Origin: an uncultured Pseudomonadota bacterium
Lineage (GTDB): Bacteria > Myxococcota_A > UBA796 > SXON01
Assembly (NCBI GenBank): GCA_903844155.1
Contig: CAIMSU010000298.1
Coordinates: forward strand, 1-64,000
DNA length: 64,000 nt
Reading direction: 5' to 3'
Below, piece by piece: positions 8,635 through 15,706 of this stretch. Below the pieces are notes generated by a model. That model saw only the letters and a program-made list of their open reading frames with translations, did not search any database and had not been told where the DNA came from. Every line of letters starts with the position of its first letter. Positions within the stretch are counted from its first letter, which is position 1. Made by a program: the position numbers and the translations under genes.

Positions 8635-8970
8635 ATGCGCGTCGAAGCCACACTCCCTGACAGCCGCGGTCTCGCGCTCGGGCAGCTCGCGGAGGAACTC
8701 GGGTTGAGCCGAAGCCAGATCGTCGATGAGGCGCTCGGGCTCTTCCTCAAGGCGGTGATGGAAGTCCGCCGCGGTCATCGGCTCGTGACGATGGGCGCCG
8801 GGCAGGCGACGTGCGAGTTGTCCACGCCGACGCTCGCAGCGTTGGAGTGGACCGCGCAGGCCAAGCCTCTCGTCCTTTCCGACTCCGCCGTCGAGAAGCT
8901 GGCAGACCTGCTCGACCGTCCGCCGGCCCCGAGCGCGCGGCTCACCGAGGCGTTTCGGCGGAAGCGGTGA
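8635..8970 (+). CDS. RHH/DUF1778-type antitoxin of a GNAT toxin pair
   Basis: 111 residues. Residues 1-45 form a ribbon-helix-helix-like DNA-binding segment (LAEELGLSRSQIVDEALGLF). The C-terminal third (LSDSAVEKLADLLDRPPAPS) matches the DUF1778/TacA segment that neutralises GNAT toxins. The ATG follows GGAGGGGAGGATC. The stop overlaps a GTG of the toxin frame as GTGA, the normal operon layout. Because the toxin is interrupted by a stop codon, this antitoxin may now act only as an orphan repressor. A partial copy of its coding sequence recurs at 10154-10230. Confidence 0.75.
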   Translation: MRVEATLPDSRGLALGQLAEELGLSRSQIVDEALGLFLKAVMEVRRGHRLVTMGAGQATCELSTPTLAALEWTAQAKPLVLSDSAVEKLADLLDRPPAPSARLTEAFRRKR

Positions 8971-9479
8971 TCACGCCGATCACCGCCGAGGATGCCAGGG
9001 CCGCGTTCCGGTAGGGCGTCCATCCGCTCGACGACTACTTCAAGCGCCACGCGTTGACCAACGACCGCGCGGGGATCAGTCGCTGCTTCGTACTGCGGCC
9101 GGAACAGGCAGATCTGCCGGCGGTCTGTGGCTTCTACACCTTGTCGATGGCCGCGGTGCAGGCTGACTCGCTCAGTGCAGTGCTCAAGGATCGTTTGCCT
9201 CGCTACCCGCTTCCTGTCGCGCTGATCGGGCGGCTGGCGGTGGACGGGCGCTGCCGTGGGCGGCGGTTCGGTGAGACGCTGCTCATCGACGCCCTCTCCC
9301 GCGTCGTGGGTATAGCTGACAGCATCGCCTGCGTCCGGGTGATCGTTGATGCGAAGGCCGAAGGCGCAGAGCGGTTCTACCTGAAGTACGACTTCGCGAC
9401 CATCGAGGGAGAGGGCTGGCCGAGGAGGATGTTCTTGCCGATGGCGACGGTTCGTACGGCCGCGGGAGTGTCACTGTGA
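8967..9479 (+). pseudogene. GNAT-type (TacT-like) toxin interrupted by an in-frame TAG
   Basis: The frame opens with GTG at 8967 (MITPITAEDARAAFR), hits TAG at 9012-9014 and continues uninterrupted as GVHPLDDYFKRHALTNDRAG to 9479. Both sides belong to one acetyltransferase toxin: the family has a small residue plus Gly after the Phe-Arg, then LDxYF. One base change (for example TCG to TAG) would explain it. The acetyl-CoA region VALIGRLAVDGRCRGRRFGE is intact downstream. A TTG at 9054 could restart translation but would lose the N-terminal strand. These toxins acetylate aminoacyl-tRNA; the mutation probably disarmed this one. Confidence 0.8.
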
Positions 9480-9512
9480 GGCAGGCGCAACCGTCCGAGA
9501 AGCGCGCGGAGG

Positions 9513-9708
9513 CAGCCATCTCGCGCGCTCCGCTTCGCGAGATGGCTGTTTCTTCTGGGTCGGGCCGGCCAATTTCGGGTTTCTGATCTGTTCGTGACGT
9601 CCTTGACCCGTCACCCATTCGGCATCCACGAGGCAGGCCCTCCCGTGGCCAACCCTGATCGAAGGCACGGAACTTGCGTTCGCAAGCTCCGCGCCTTCTG
9701 GGTTGGCC
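9513..9708 (+). repeat. R1 two-hairpin element, copy A
   Basis: 196 nt. It begins with a 13-bp stem (CAGCCATCTCGCG, complement ending GGCTG) followed by TTTCTTCTGG, which looks like a Rho-independent terminator. A ~95-nt spacer containing AGGCAGGCCCTC follows. It ends with a second hairpin at 9647-9708 whose arms are GGCCAACCC/GGGTTGGCC and GAAGGC/GCCTTC. Copy B (12528-12723) has identical length and layout; copy C lies at 58081-58273 on the other strand. It sits 33 nt after the GNAT toxin stop and abuts a gene fragment. Confidence 0.75.
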
Positions 9709-9721
9709 AGCCACCTACGAC

Positions 9722-10153
9722 GTGTTGCTGGAACGCCTCGAAGTCGCCTCATGGCCGGACGCGACTCTCGACGTCCTTCACCGGCTGCCTCGCCTGCGTG
9801 TCCTCCGCATCCTGCACCTGCCGCGTGTGGCGGCCCTCGATGCCCTCGGCTCGCTCTCGGAGTTGGAGTCGCTCGCGTTGGAAACCAGCCCAGGTTGGGA
9901 CGCGAGCGGCAGGCGTCTGGTTGTCGGCTCGCTTGAGGCGCTTGGAGAGCTTCGTCGCCTGAAGCGGGTCGAGCTTTACGGCGTCGTCGCCGCCGATGGT
10001 CGACTCGCCCCGCTGGAACGCTGTCGGGAGCTTCGGCTTGCGCGATTCTCCGGGTGGTCCTGCGCCGAGGTTGAGAGGTTCCGCGAAACGACTGGGGTGG
10101 CGGACGCCGATTTGTCGGTCATGGCGGGCACGCCTGGGCCCGACCGTTCATCG
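9722..10153 (+). pseudogene. Leucine-rich-repeat protein fragment
   Basis: About 144 codons with regular Leu spacing (LHRLPRLRVLRILHLPRV, LGSLSELESLALETS, LGELRRLKRVELYGV), typical of leucine-rich repeats. The 5' end merges with the right arm of R1 copy A without a convincing start codon or ribosome site. At the 3' end the sequence changes at about 10154 into a copy of antitoxin DNA in another frame, although the frame stays open to 10201. I read it as a fragment trapped between two repeat or remnant junctions. A short functional ORF from GTG 9722 cannot be excluded. Confidence 0.55.
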
Positions 10154-10268
10154 GGAGCCACATCGTTGACGAGGCGCTCGGGCTCTTTCTCAAGGGGGTG
10201 ATGGAGGTCCGCCGCGGTCATCGGCTGGTGACTGGTTCAAGCACCACGCGTGGACGAACGACCGGCGG
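10154..10268 (+). pseudogene. Collapsed second antitoxin-toxin remnant
   Basis: 10154-10230 is nearly identical to codons 24-50 of the antitoxin at 8635 (IVDEALGLFLKGVMEVRRGH). It then jumps, without the intervening ~230 nt, to the beginning of the toxin (DWFKHHAWTNDR, matching DYFKRHALTNDR). A second copy of the TA locus evidently existed and lost the antitoxin C-terminus and toxin N-terminus in one deletion. Confidence 0.75.
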
Positions 10269-10316
10269 CACCCCTCCGGCCAACTTGTTAGCGCCGCCCC
10301 ACACCCGTAGGCCCCG

Positions 10317-10724
10317 ATGTCGACTCAGCTCCACCCCTACCTGAACTTCGACGGCCGCACCGAGGAGGCGATGCGCTTCTACGCGCAGGCGATCGGCGGC
10401 GAACTTACCCTCATGCGGATGGGCGACAGCCCGATGCCGGTGCCCGAGGAGGTCAAGAACCGCATCATGCACGCAGGTCTGCGCCTCCCCGGGTTGACCC
10501 TGATGGCGTCTGACAGCCGCCCGGGCGAGCCCGTCGTCAACGGCAACTCGGTTCATCTCAGCCTCAACTTCGACAGCCCCGAGGCGCAGGACGCGGCTTG
10601 GAACGGCCTGACCGAGGGCGCGACGGTGACCATGCCGCTGGCCCAACAGTTCTTTGGCCGCTTTGGCGTGCTGACCGACAAGTTCGGGATGTCCTGTATG
10701 CTGCACTACAACAAGGAAGGCTGA
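10317..10724 (+). CDS. VOC family (PhnB/glyoxalase-like) protein
   Basis: 135 residues, begins MSTQLHPYLNFDGRTEEAMRFY, the characteristic opening of PhnB-like vicinal-oxygen-chelate proteins. It continues with RIMHAGLRLPGLTLMASD, the PGEPVVNGNSVHLSL strand and GRFGVLTDKFGMSCML. Members fold as paired beta-alpha-beta-beta-beta units; many have no known reaction, so the call is family-level. It precedes the SUMF1-type lipoprotein gene by 37 nt and may be co-transcribed. Confidence 0.88.
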   Translation: MSTQLHPYLNFDGRTEEAMRFYAQAIGGELTLMRMGDSPMPVPEEVKNRIMHAGLRLPGLTLMASDSRPGEPVVNGNSVHLSLNFDSPEAQDAAWNGLTEGATVTMPLAQQFFGRFGVLTDKFGMSCMLHYNKEG

Positions 10725-10761
10725 CCGGGGCGTTACGCCGGATCATCCCTCGGGAGCAGCC

Positions 10762-11622
10762 TTGTCGCCATCCCCGCGCCGTCCTTCGCTCGTCGCCCTC
10801 GCGTTCCCGCCGTTTCTCCTCGCCTGCAACGGCAAGACCGTCGACGACACTGCCGTCGCCGACCTCACCGCCGATCCGGGCTTTGTCCTCGTCGGACCAA
10901 CAAGCTTCGACATGGGTTGCACCCAGAGCCAGCAGCCGGACTGCACGGACGACGGCGACGAGACCCTCCACGCCGTGACCCTCTCGACCACCTACGAGAT
11001 CGCCGCCACAGAGGTCACCCAGGCCCAGTTCCTGACCGCGATGGGCGACAACCCGGCCTCCTTCGCCGATTGTGGCGATGACTGTCCGGTCGAGAACATC
11101 ACCTGGCACGAGGCCGCTGCCTACGCCAACGCCCTCTCAGACAGCGCGGGCCTCGATGAGTGCTACGTTTGCCACGCGTCCGGATCAGCCGCCAACTGCA
11201 CCGCGCCCGCGGACGTCACCACCTGCACCGGCTTCCGCCTCCCAACCGAGGCCGAGTGGGAAGGCGCCGCGCGCTGCAACACCGACGATCTCTACGCGGG
11301 GTCGATGACCAGCAGCGACGTGGCCTGGACCGTCGAAAACAGCGGCGGGACGACGCAAACGACCGCGACCCTCGCCGCCAACGGCTGCGGCCTCTACGAC
11401 ATGAGCGGCAACGTCTGGGAGTGGGTGGAGGACTGGTACGGCGACTACGGCAGCGACAGCGTCACCGACCCGGTCGGCCCCGACTCGGGCTCGGGGCGGG
11501 TGCTGCGTGGCGGCGACTGGAGCGCCGTTGCCATCGACGCCCGCGTCTCCCACCGCGTCTACAACGACCCGACGCGCGCCAACGGGAACCTTGGTTTTCG
11601 CGTCGCTCGCACCCTTTACTGA
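10762..11622 (+). CDS. Formylglycine-generating-enzyme-like (SUMF1) lipoprotein
   Basis: 286 residues from a TTG start preceded by CGGGAG. Lipobox-like FLLACNGK near residue 22 suggests a lipoprotein. The FGE-sulfatase fold is clear: TTYEIAATEVTQAQFLTAMG, NITWHEAAAYANALS, GFRLPTEAEWEGAAR, NGCGLYDMSGNVWEWVEDW and the closing GNLGFRVAR. Many paralogues in Myxococcota are thought to be non-catalytic or carbohydrate-binding. The copper-site Cys pair of true FGE cannot be confirmed by eye, so enzymatic activity is uncertain. Its stop overlaps the convergent phosphoesterase gene by 7 nt. Confidence 0.85.
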   Translation: MSPSPRRPSLVALAFPPFLLACNGKTVDDTAVADLTADPGFVLVGPTSFDMGCTQSQQPDCTDDGDETLHAVTLSTTYEIAATEVTQAQFLTAMGDNPASFADCGDDCPVENITWHEAAAYANALSDSAGLDECYVCHASGSAANCTAPADVTTCTGFRLPTEAEWEGAARCNTDDLYAGSMTSSDVAWTVENSGGTTQTTATLAANGCGLYDMSGNVWEWVEDWYGDYGSDSVTDPVGPDSGSGRVLRGGDWSAVAIDARVSHRVYNDPTRANGNLGFRVARTLY

Positions 11623-12530
11623 AAAAGCCCCACCTGCTTCGTCGGCGGATCGAGGGACCACGGCACGACCCAACCGCCGCGGGCGATGACCTCCACCTCG
11701 ACCTCTCGCGTGCGCGCCCTCCCGACCAGCCGCACGAGCGATCCGTCGACGACGCCGTCCACGCCTTGCTCATCGTCGACCTCGAGCATCGGTCGGCTGG
11801 GCAGATCGAGGGTGCGGTAGCGGACGCCCGAGCCGAGCTCCAGCAGGCCGCAGCCCTTCACCTGATGCCGCTCGACGAAGGCCGTTCGCTCGGTCGAACC
11901 TGGGTAGTAGACGGTGGCCGGGCCAACGGTGTGCGTCTGGCGCGGGTGGATGTGGCCGCAGAGGATCGTCGAGGTTCGCGGCGGCAGATGCATCGGGCCG
12001 ATGGTCTCGTCGCCTGGCTTCGCGGTGAAGCGATAGCGGCCGATGCGGGCGCCGTCGAAGGCCTGGTGGGCGACGATGACATCGCAATGACCGAGGGCGG
12101 CGGCGGCCTGCGCCCACGCGTCGGGCTCCCGGTGAAACGGGACGAGCCCAATCCGGATGCCCCGAAGATCGAGCTTCAACGCCTGGTCTGTGACGGTGAG
12201 GCCCGGGACGGCTGCCAGCGCGCCGGCCGCATGGTGCAGCAGACCGAGGCGGTCGTGGTTGCCGGGCATGAGGATGACCGGAACGTCGCCAGCAACCTCG
12301 GTGAACGCGGTGACGGCGTCGCGGATGGCGCGCTCGGGCGGGTGCGAGCGGTCGAAGAGATCGCCCGAGTGGATGATGAGGTCGACCGGGCCCACATCGG
12401 GGTCGCTCGCGTAGGCCAGGGCGGCCCGGAACGCGGCGAGGTGATCGTCCGCGCGTGACCAATCGCGCGGTTGCCCCCGAAAATAGTGCCGGATCCCGAG
12501 GTGGGTGTCGCTGACGTGGAGCACGCGCAG
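11616..12530 (-). CDS. SbcD-like metallophosphoesterase
   Basis: About 304 residues with all calcineurin-like motifs in order: HVSDTHLG, IIHSGDLFDRS, LMPGNHDRLG, VIVAHQAFDG and LCGHIHPRQ. These bind two metals in DNA nucleases such as SbcD/Mre11 and in related phosphodiesterases. No SbcC partner is present. The family N-terminus is normally MRxLHxSD; here that Met position is CTG at 12530, with GTG at 12524 as alternative. R1 copy B begins exactly at this boundary (its left stem starts at 12528), so the element may have replaced the original start region. Confidence 0.82.
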   Translation of the reverse strand: MRVLHVSDTHLGIRHYFRGQPRDWSRADDHLAAFRAALAYASDPDVGPVDLIIHSGDLFDRSHPPERAIRDAVTAFTEVAGDVPVILMPGNHDRLGLLHHAAGALAAVPGLTVTDQALKLDLRGIRIGLVPFHREPDAWAQAAAALGHCDVIVAHQAFDGARIGRYRFTAKPGDETIGPMHLPPRTSTILCGHIHPRQTHTVGPATVYYPGSTERTAFVERHQVKGCGLLELGSGVRYRTLDLPSRPMLEVDDEQGVDGVVDGSLVRLVGRARTREVEVEVIARGGWVVPWSLDPPTKQVGLFQ

Positions 12531-12723
12531 CCCGCCCGCGCGCTCCGCGTTGCGGGCGGGCTGTTTCTTCTGGTTTGGGCCTGCCTGTCGTTCAGCTTGC
12601 ATTCTGCCTGAGGTCCGGTGTCCTACTCGCGCTGAGCACCATCGAGGCAGGCCCTCACGCGGCCAACCCCCGTCGAAGGCACCGAACGTGCGGTTGGTAC
12701 GTTCAATGCCTTCGGGGTTGGCC
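12528..12723 (+). repeat. R1 two-hairpin element, copy B
   Basis: 196 nt, same layout as copy A. First stem CAGCCCGCCCGCG/TGCGGGCGGGCTG then TTTCTTCTGG; AGGCAGGCCCTC in the spacer; second hairpin 12661-12723 with GGCCAACCCC/GGGGTTGGCC and GAAGGC/GCCTTC. Compared with copy A the inner stem bases differ on both arms, so pairing is kept by compensatory change. It lies exactly between the 5' end of the phosphoesterase gene and the promoter of the ATP-grasp gene. Confidence 0.78.
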
Positions 12724-12731
12724 GGGAATGT

Positions 12732-12737
12732 TATGCT
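12732..12737 (+). promoter_or_regulatory. Probable -10 hexamer, leaderless promoter of ATP-grasp gene
   Basis: TATGCT followed by exactly 6 nt and then the ATG at 12744. This places the transcription start at or next to the A of the start codon. No Shine-Dalgarno sequence and no clear -35 are visible. Confidence 0.5.
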
Positions 12738-12743
12738 CGTTGC

Positions 12744-13562
12744 ATGCGTATCATTGTGGTCAACGGCGAGCCTGACTGGGACCGGCACTTCCCCGGTCAC
12801 GACGTTGTGCGCCACCGAATCCAGGACGCGACGTGGGTGCTGCGGGAAGGCAGGCTGTTCGCGCTGGATCGCCATCAGGCCGGGCCCGTGGACGCCGTCC
12901 TGTGGCGCGTCGGCGCCATCCGCCCGGACGACAAGCAGCGCGTCGCCCTGGAGATGATCCGCCTCGCAGGCGTGCCCTGCGTCAACGCCCCCGAGGTCCT
13001 GCTCCGCAACTTCGACCGTCTCGGCATGCTCGCATCCCTTCGTCGCGCTGGCCTTCCGATGCCCCCCTCCTCGGTCGTGAGCGACACCGAAGCCCTCGAT
13101 CGGCTTCAATGCGTCTATCCCCGCGTGCTCAAGGTCGGCGGCCTGCACGGCGGATACGGCAAGGCAAAGGTCGACAAGGACGAGGACTGGGGCCAGATCC
13201 GGGACCTCGTCTATGCGTCCGCGACGTATGCGACCGTCGAACCCTACGTCTCCCACACGCGAGACGTGCGCTGCCTGCTCATCGGGGACGACGTGTACGC
13301 CATGGAGCGGCGGGGTGCCGGCTGGCGCGCGAACGTCGACACCGTCCGGTACCGCCTCGTCGACGTACCGCCTGCTTTGGAGGCCATGACCCGCACCCTC
13401 GCTCTGCACCTCGGCGCCTCGCTGATCGCGGTGGACGCGCTCGACACCGACGGCGGGTGGGTGGTGATGGAGAGCAACGAGACGCCCGGGCTGGCTGGCT
13501 TTCCGGAATGTGCGGCGGCGGGCGTGGCGAACCTGCTCCTCGCGCAGCTCCGGGTCGGATAG
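12744..13562 (+). CDS. RimK-like ATP-grasp protein
   Basis: 272 residues. The pre-ATP-grasp part is MRIIVVNGEPDWDRHF. The ATP-binding loop PRVLKVGGLHGGYGKAK appears mid-protein and the Mg-binding motif VVMESNETPGLAGF near the C-terminus; these define RimK/tubulin-tyrosine-ligase-type ATP-grasp ligases, which join a carboxylate to an amine through an acyl-phosphate. No substrate-determining partner lies beside it. The gene has no ribosome site; a TATGCT hexamer 6 nt upstream suggests a leaderless message. It faces the alpha/beta-hydrolase gene with 3 nt between stops. Confidence 0.82.
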   Translation: MRIIVVNGEPDWDRHFPGHDVVRHRIQDATWVLREGRLFALDRHQAGPVDAVLWRVGAIRPDDKQRVALEMIRLAGVPCVNAPEVLLRNFDRLGMLASLRRAGLPMPPSSVVSDTEALDRLQCVYPRVLKVGGLHGGYGKAKVDKDEDWGQIRDLVYASATYATVEPYVSHTRDVRCLLIGDDVYAMERRGAGWRANVDTVRYRLVDVPPALEAMTRTLALHLGASLIAVDALDTDGGWVVMESNETPGLAGFPECAAAGVANLLLAQLRVG

Positions 13563-13565
13563 CCG

Positions 13566-14888
13566 TCACTTCCGGGGCAGCTCGCAGGCCGCTGTCCCGG
13601 TCACCCCGACCCGAGCCACCCGGCCGCCTTCCTGCACAACGAGCGTGCCGGCGACGTCCTGCTCGGCACATCCCGGGCTTCGAACGCCGCATGCGGTGAC
13701 GGGCTCGGCGTGCACGTGGACGGCGACGGTTGGGCCGATCCACTGCCGGGGACCATCCGGCGCGAGCGAGAGCGGCGTCCCGTGGAGTTCAACCAACGCG
13801 CCGGCGCCCGTGACCCCGCTGAACAGCGTGCCGCGGGCGTCTCCGAGGGTGTAGCCGCATGCGACCGTGTGTCCGTGGAGCACGCCGAGCCCGACAGCCG
13901 CACCGTCAGTCAGGCCCTCGCCTGCGGGAAGCTCCGCTTTGGAGACGGCGAAGGGCGCCCAATGTGCGAGGAACGAAGCGATGGTGGAATCCCACAGCGC
14001 GGCGTCCGCGGCCTGGAGGCCGACGTGCCCGGCGCCCGGAAAAAGAGTGAGTTCATGCGGACCGGCGAGCGCGGCATCGATCGCACGGACCTCATCGGGG
14101 TGGACGCGCGGGTCGGCGCCGCCGGTGAGGAGCAGGGTGGGGACGTGCACGTCGCGGGCGTAGTCGACGGGATTCAGGGCAAAGCCGTTGAATCCGAGCT
14201 CAAGGCCACCCCAGAGGACGAGCAGGTCCGCGCCCGGCCAGGCCGGGAGGCCGAGCGCCTCAAATCGGTGGCCGACGGTGGTGGTGAGCCGATCGTAGGG
14301 GTTTTCCAGGACGAGGGCGTCGGCTGTTACGCCGAGCGCTCCGACCGCGCGCAGGATCGCGGCGCTGCCCATCGACTTGCCGTAGAGGACGAGCGGGCCG
14401 TCGTGCGGCTCCGCCGCGATGGTGGCGACAGCGTCTGCCTCAGCCCAGCCAAGCGTCGTCGTCGACCCATCCGAATCGCCGACGCCGGGCGGGTCGACGA
14501 GCACGGTGCTCCAGCCGAGGTCGTGGAAGGCGCCGGCCTCGTCGAGCAGATCGGACTTGCAGGCGGCGTACCCTGGAAAAAGGAGGACGGTGCCGTGGCG
14601 GTCGCCCTGGATCTGCCACATCGCCAGACCGCCCTTCCGGACGCCGCGGGCCTTCAAGCCGAGGTCTTCCGGGCGCTTGCCGACGGTCGGGCGCGGGACG
14701 ACGACGCCGGTGAGCAGCACCGCGGCGCGCTGAGCGAAGGAGAGGGCTTCCGGGGCGGCCGTGCCGGTTCCGACGGGTTCAGCGACGTAGTGCGTGAACC
14801 GCCACGCGTGCATCGCGGAAACCGCGTTCGCGGCGACGATCAGACCGACGACGGCGATGGCGGCGCGGCGGACGGGACGACGGGGCAT
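13566..14888 (-). CDS. Membrane-anchored alpha/beta hydrolase
   Basis: About 440 residues. An N-terminal hydrophobic anchor (AAIAVVGLIVAANAVSAM) is followed by an alpha/beta-hydrolase core: oxyanion region TVLLFPGYAACKSDLLDEA, nucleophile elbow LYGKSMGSAAI, acid within TGGADPRVHPDE and catalytic His in GAGHVGL. The last ~100 residues are an additional beta-rich domain after the lid, not part of the hydrolase. The second ATG (14888) sits 8 nt after GTAGG and is preferred to 14897. Substrate unknown; serine hydrolase of the BAAT/DUF1749-like or esterase class. Confidence 0.75.
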   Translation of the reverse strand: MPRRPVRRAAIAVVGLIVAANAVSAMHAWRFTHYVAEPVGTGTAAPEALSFAQRAAVLLTGVVVPRPTVGKRPEDLGLKARGVRKGGLAMWQIQGDRHGTVLLFPGYAACKSDLLDEAGAFHDLGWSTVLVDPPGVGDSDGSTTTLGWAEADAVATIAAEPHDGPLVLYGKSMGSAAILRAVGALGVTADALVLENPYDRLTTTVGHRFEALGLPAWPGADLLVLWGGLELGFNGFALNPVDYARDVHVPTLLLTGGADPRVHPDEVRAIDAALAGPHELTLFPGAGHVGLQAADAALWDSTIASFLAHWAPFAVSKAELPAGEGLTDGAAVGLGVLHGHTVACGYTLGDARGTLFSGVTGAGALVELHGTPLSLAPDGPRQWIGPTVAVHVHAEPVTACGVRSPGCAEQDVAGTLVVQEGGRVARVGVTGTAACELPRK

Positions 14889-14934
14889 GGTCGGCATCCT
14901 ACGTCGGACGCTGGGCGCGGGATCGCCGGAAGCG

Positions 14935-15297
14935 TCAAAGCCTGTCAAACACCAGGGCAGCGAGGACCAGCTCCTCCGGGGTCAACCCGGCGCCGCGGAG
15001 AGCGATGTCCCGGCCGTTCGCACGCGTGATCGCGTCTCCGGTCAGGCGGTACAGCACGTCGTAGCTGTTGCCCTTGAGCACGTTGCCCTGCACGATCCGG
15101 CAGAACGCCGCGGAGGACGGCGCTTTCAGGAACGTGTTGCCCTGCAGCCGCCACGTGACCGTCGCGGAGTTGCCTAGCGCCCAGCCGTTCCCGCGGTGCG
15201 TCAGCAGCACGCTCATCCCGTCGTGCGCGTAGAGCGAGCCATCCCGCCAGATGGCCGAAAAGTCCGCTTCGTTGCCCCGATGCACCTGGCCTGGCAT
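14935..15297 (-). CDS. Hypothetical protein, 120 residues
   Basis: No family recognised. No signal peptide or membrane segment. Strand-rich middle (SVLLTHRGNGWALGNSATVTW, then AAFCRIVQGNVLKGNSYDV) and a hydrophobic helix at the end (LTPEELVLAALVFDRL). Start ATG has GGAGGC about 5 nt upstream. Same strand as the alpha/beta hydrolase, about 45 nt before it, so possibly co-transcribed. Confidence 0.5.
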   Translation of the reverse strand: MPGQVHRGNEADFSAIWRDGSLYAHDGMSVLLTHRGNGWALGNSATVTWRLQGNTFLKAPSSAAFCRIVQGNVLKGNSYDVLYRLTGDAITRANGRDIALRGAGLTPEELVLAALVFDRL

Positions 15298-15310
15298 GCA
15301 CGCCTCCGAA

Positions 15311-15349
15311 TGTTGAAAAGTGACGTCGTCAGTTTTGATACATTTTGGG
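15311..15349 (+). repeat. R3 short intergenic repeat, copy 2
   Basis: TGTTGAAAAGTGACGTCGTC then AGTTTTGATAC and TTTTGGG, matching copy 1 at 7-46. It lies between the start of the 120-residue gene and the 3' end of the HIT gene. Confidence 0.6.
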
Positions 15350-15367
15350 CCCGGTCGGGGCGTGGGA

Positions 15368-15706
15368 CTAGCCAGGGGGCCAGGTGAGGGGGCGGCCGCC
15401 GAGGATGTGCAGGTGGAGGTGCGGGACGGTCTGTCCGGCGTCGTCCCCGTTGTTCATGACCACGCGGTAACCGCCGTCGTCGAGGCCAAGCTGCGTGGCG
15501 ACGAGGCGCGCAGTCTGCATGCACTCGCCGAGCAGGGCGACGTCGTCGGCGCTGGCCTCGGACAGCCGCGCGAGGGGCTTGCGGGGGATGACGAGGACGT
15601 GGACGGGCGCGACGGGGTGAAGGTCGCGAAAGGCGACGGTGTGCTCGTCCTCGTACACGATGTCCGCAGGGATGAGGTGCGCGGCGATCTTCTCGAACAG
15701 GGTCAT
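15368..15706 (-). CDS. HIT family nucleotide-binding protein
   Basis: 112 residues, typical of HINT-type histidine-triad hydrolases acting on nucleoside phosphoramidates or AMP-lysine. The catalytic triad motif VPHLHLHILGGR lies near the C-terminus; the N-terminal IPADIVYEDEHTVAFRDLHP and PVHVLVIPRKP are standard. ATG overlaps the upstream gene's stop as ATGA. It is the last of five coupled genes headed by an ECF sigma factor, an unexpected partner for a housekeeping HIT protein. Confidence 0.93.
   Translation of the reverse strand: MTLFEKIAAHLIPADIVYEDEHTVAFRDLHPVAPVHVLVIPRKPLARLSEASADDVALLGECMQTARLVATQLGLDDGGYRVVMNNGDDAGQTVPHLHLHILGGRPLTWPPG

Noticed and set aside
9012-9014. Recoding of the in-frame stop as a non-standard amino acid
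   Set aside because: The codon is TAG, not TGA, and there is no SECIS-like context or evidence of pyrrolysine machinery; nonsense mutation is simpler.
9722-10153. LRR fragment as the missing STM4015 partner of the STM40xx locus
   Set aside because: STM4015 proteins are leucine-rich, but this piece is 26 kb away, truncated and embedded in a TA remnant.
233-13409. Long N-terminal extensions of minus-strand ORFs (for example to 2818 and 13409)
   Set aside because: Extensions have no family similarity, overlap divergent genes or repeat elements, and contain frame shadows of real genes.
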